Positions 4,978 to 5,085 of a stretch of 5,085 bases of DNA are shown one piece after another (position 1 is the stretch's first letter; each line of letters opens with the position of its first letter). This stretch comes from JAQGMJ01 sp036271855 (lineage in GTDB: Bacteria > Pseudomonadota > Gammaproteobacteria > Burkholderiales > JAEUOS01). The position numbers and the translations under genes were made by a program. The notes beneath the pieces were generated by a model, which was given only the letters and a program-made list of their open reading frames with translations, ran no database searches and was not told the DNA's origin. The stretch is from the NCBI GenBank assembly GCA_036271855.1, contig DATAZV010000409.1, forward strand, positions 1 to 5,085, given 5' to 3'.

Positions 4978-5085
4978 ATGGCCACCACCACCAAAACCAG
5001 CCGCAAACCCGCGCCGCGCAAAAGCGCGCGCCCTGCCGCCAGGCGCCCTGCCGCGAGCAAGGCAGTGAAAAAAGTCGCGCCGCCG
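4978..5085 (+). CDS. Start of an unidentified gene with a basic Ala/Pro/Lys/Arg-rich N-terminus, cut by the right edge
   Basis: An ATG at 4978, preceded by AAAGGGA about 8 nt upstream, opens a frame that stays open for 36 codons to the window edge. The protein begins MATTTKTSRKPAPRKSARPA and continues in the same style: 11 Lys/Arg, 9 Ala, 6 Pro and no acidic residue in 36. Such tails occur in histone-H1-like bacterial proteins and as disordered extensions ahead of folded domains, including some transcription factors. Being divergent from the decarboxylase operon with a palindrome 17 nt before the ATG, a regulator of that operon is a reasonable guess, but no DNA-binding domain is visible in this fragment. 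The opposing PYR subunit begins with a similar tail. Confidence 0.6.
   Translation, partial: MATTTKTSRKPAPRKSARPAARRPAASKAVKKVAPP

Noticed and set aside
1..5085. Transposon, phage, CRISPR array, tRNA or rRNA
   Set aside because: No transposase or integrase motifs, terminal repeats, regularly spaced repeats, cloverleaf sequence or rRNA segments were found on either strand.

Overview
The window is GC-rich coding DNA from a proteobacterium. It is most likely a member of the Burkholderiales (Bordetella/Achromobacter/Cupriavidus/Polaromonas type). The main clue is two separate periplasmic receptors of the Bug family (tripartite tricarboxylate transporter, TTT, solute-binding proteins) with no transporter membrane subunits beside them, a pattern typical of that order. 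Codon use with mostly G/C third positions and the Shine-Dalgarno style also fit. The genus cannot be fixed from this window.

Layout from left to right: (a) 1-27, the first nine codons of a minus-strand gene running off the left edge. (b) 28-210, a non-coding gap with a weak terminator for the next gene. (c) 211-1179, minus strand, Bug receptor 1 with a signal peptide. (d) 1180-1427, a divergent control region with a candidate promoter on each strand, a 9-bp direct repeat and a 10-bp inverted repeat. (e) 1428-2360, plus strand, a TauD/TfdA-family Fe(II)/2-oxoglutarate dioxygenase with its metal and 2-oxoglutarate residues intact. (f) 2383-2420, a perfect 17-bp stem that serves as a shared bidirectional terminator. 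(g) 2431-4748, a minus-strand operon, transcribed right to left: a PYR-domain subunit (4092-4748) and a PP-domain subunit (3506-4099) of a split thiamine-diphosphate decarboxylase resembling sulfopyruvate decarboxylase ComD/ComE, overlapping by 8 nt, then Bug receptor 2 (2431-3438). (h) 4749-4977, a second divergent control region with a 31-bp imperfect palindrome. (i) 4978-5085, plus strand, the first 36 codons of a gene with a strongly basic Ala/Arg/Pro/Lys N-terminus, cut by the right edge.

Reading of function: the operon in (g) pairs a 2-oxo-acid decarboxylase with a periplasmic carboxylate receptor, so uptake and decarboxylation of a small oxidised acid is a reasonable idea. ComDE-type decarboxylases occur with TTT transporters in known 3-sulfolactate pathways (slcHFG with comDE). 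A TauD-type oxygenase lies next door, so an organosulfonate theme is possible but unproven. No sulfoacetaldehyde acetyltransferase, sulfolactate dehydrogenase or TTT membrane protein is visible. Nothing here is clearly a new system. The points most worth following are the palindrome between the divergent genes, the similar basic tails on the two proteins flanking it, and the inverted repeat ahead of the dioxygenase gene.
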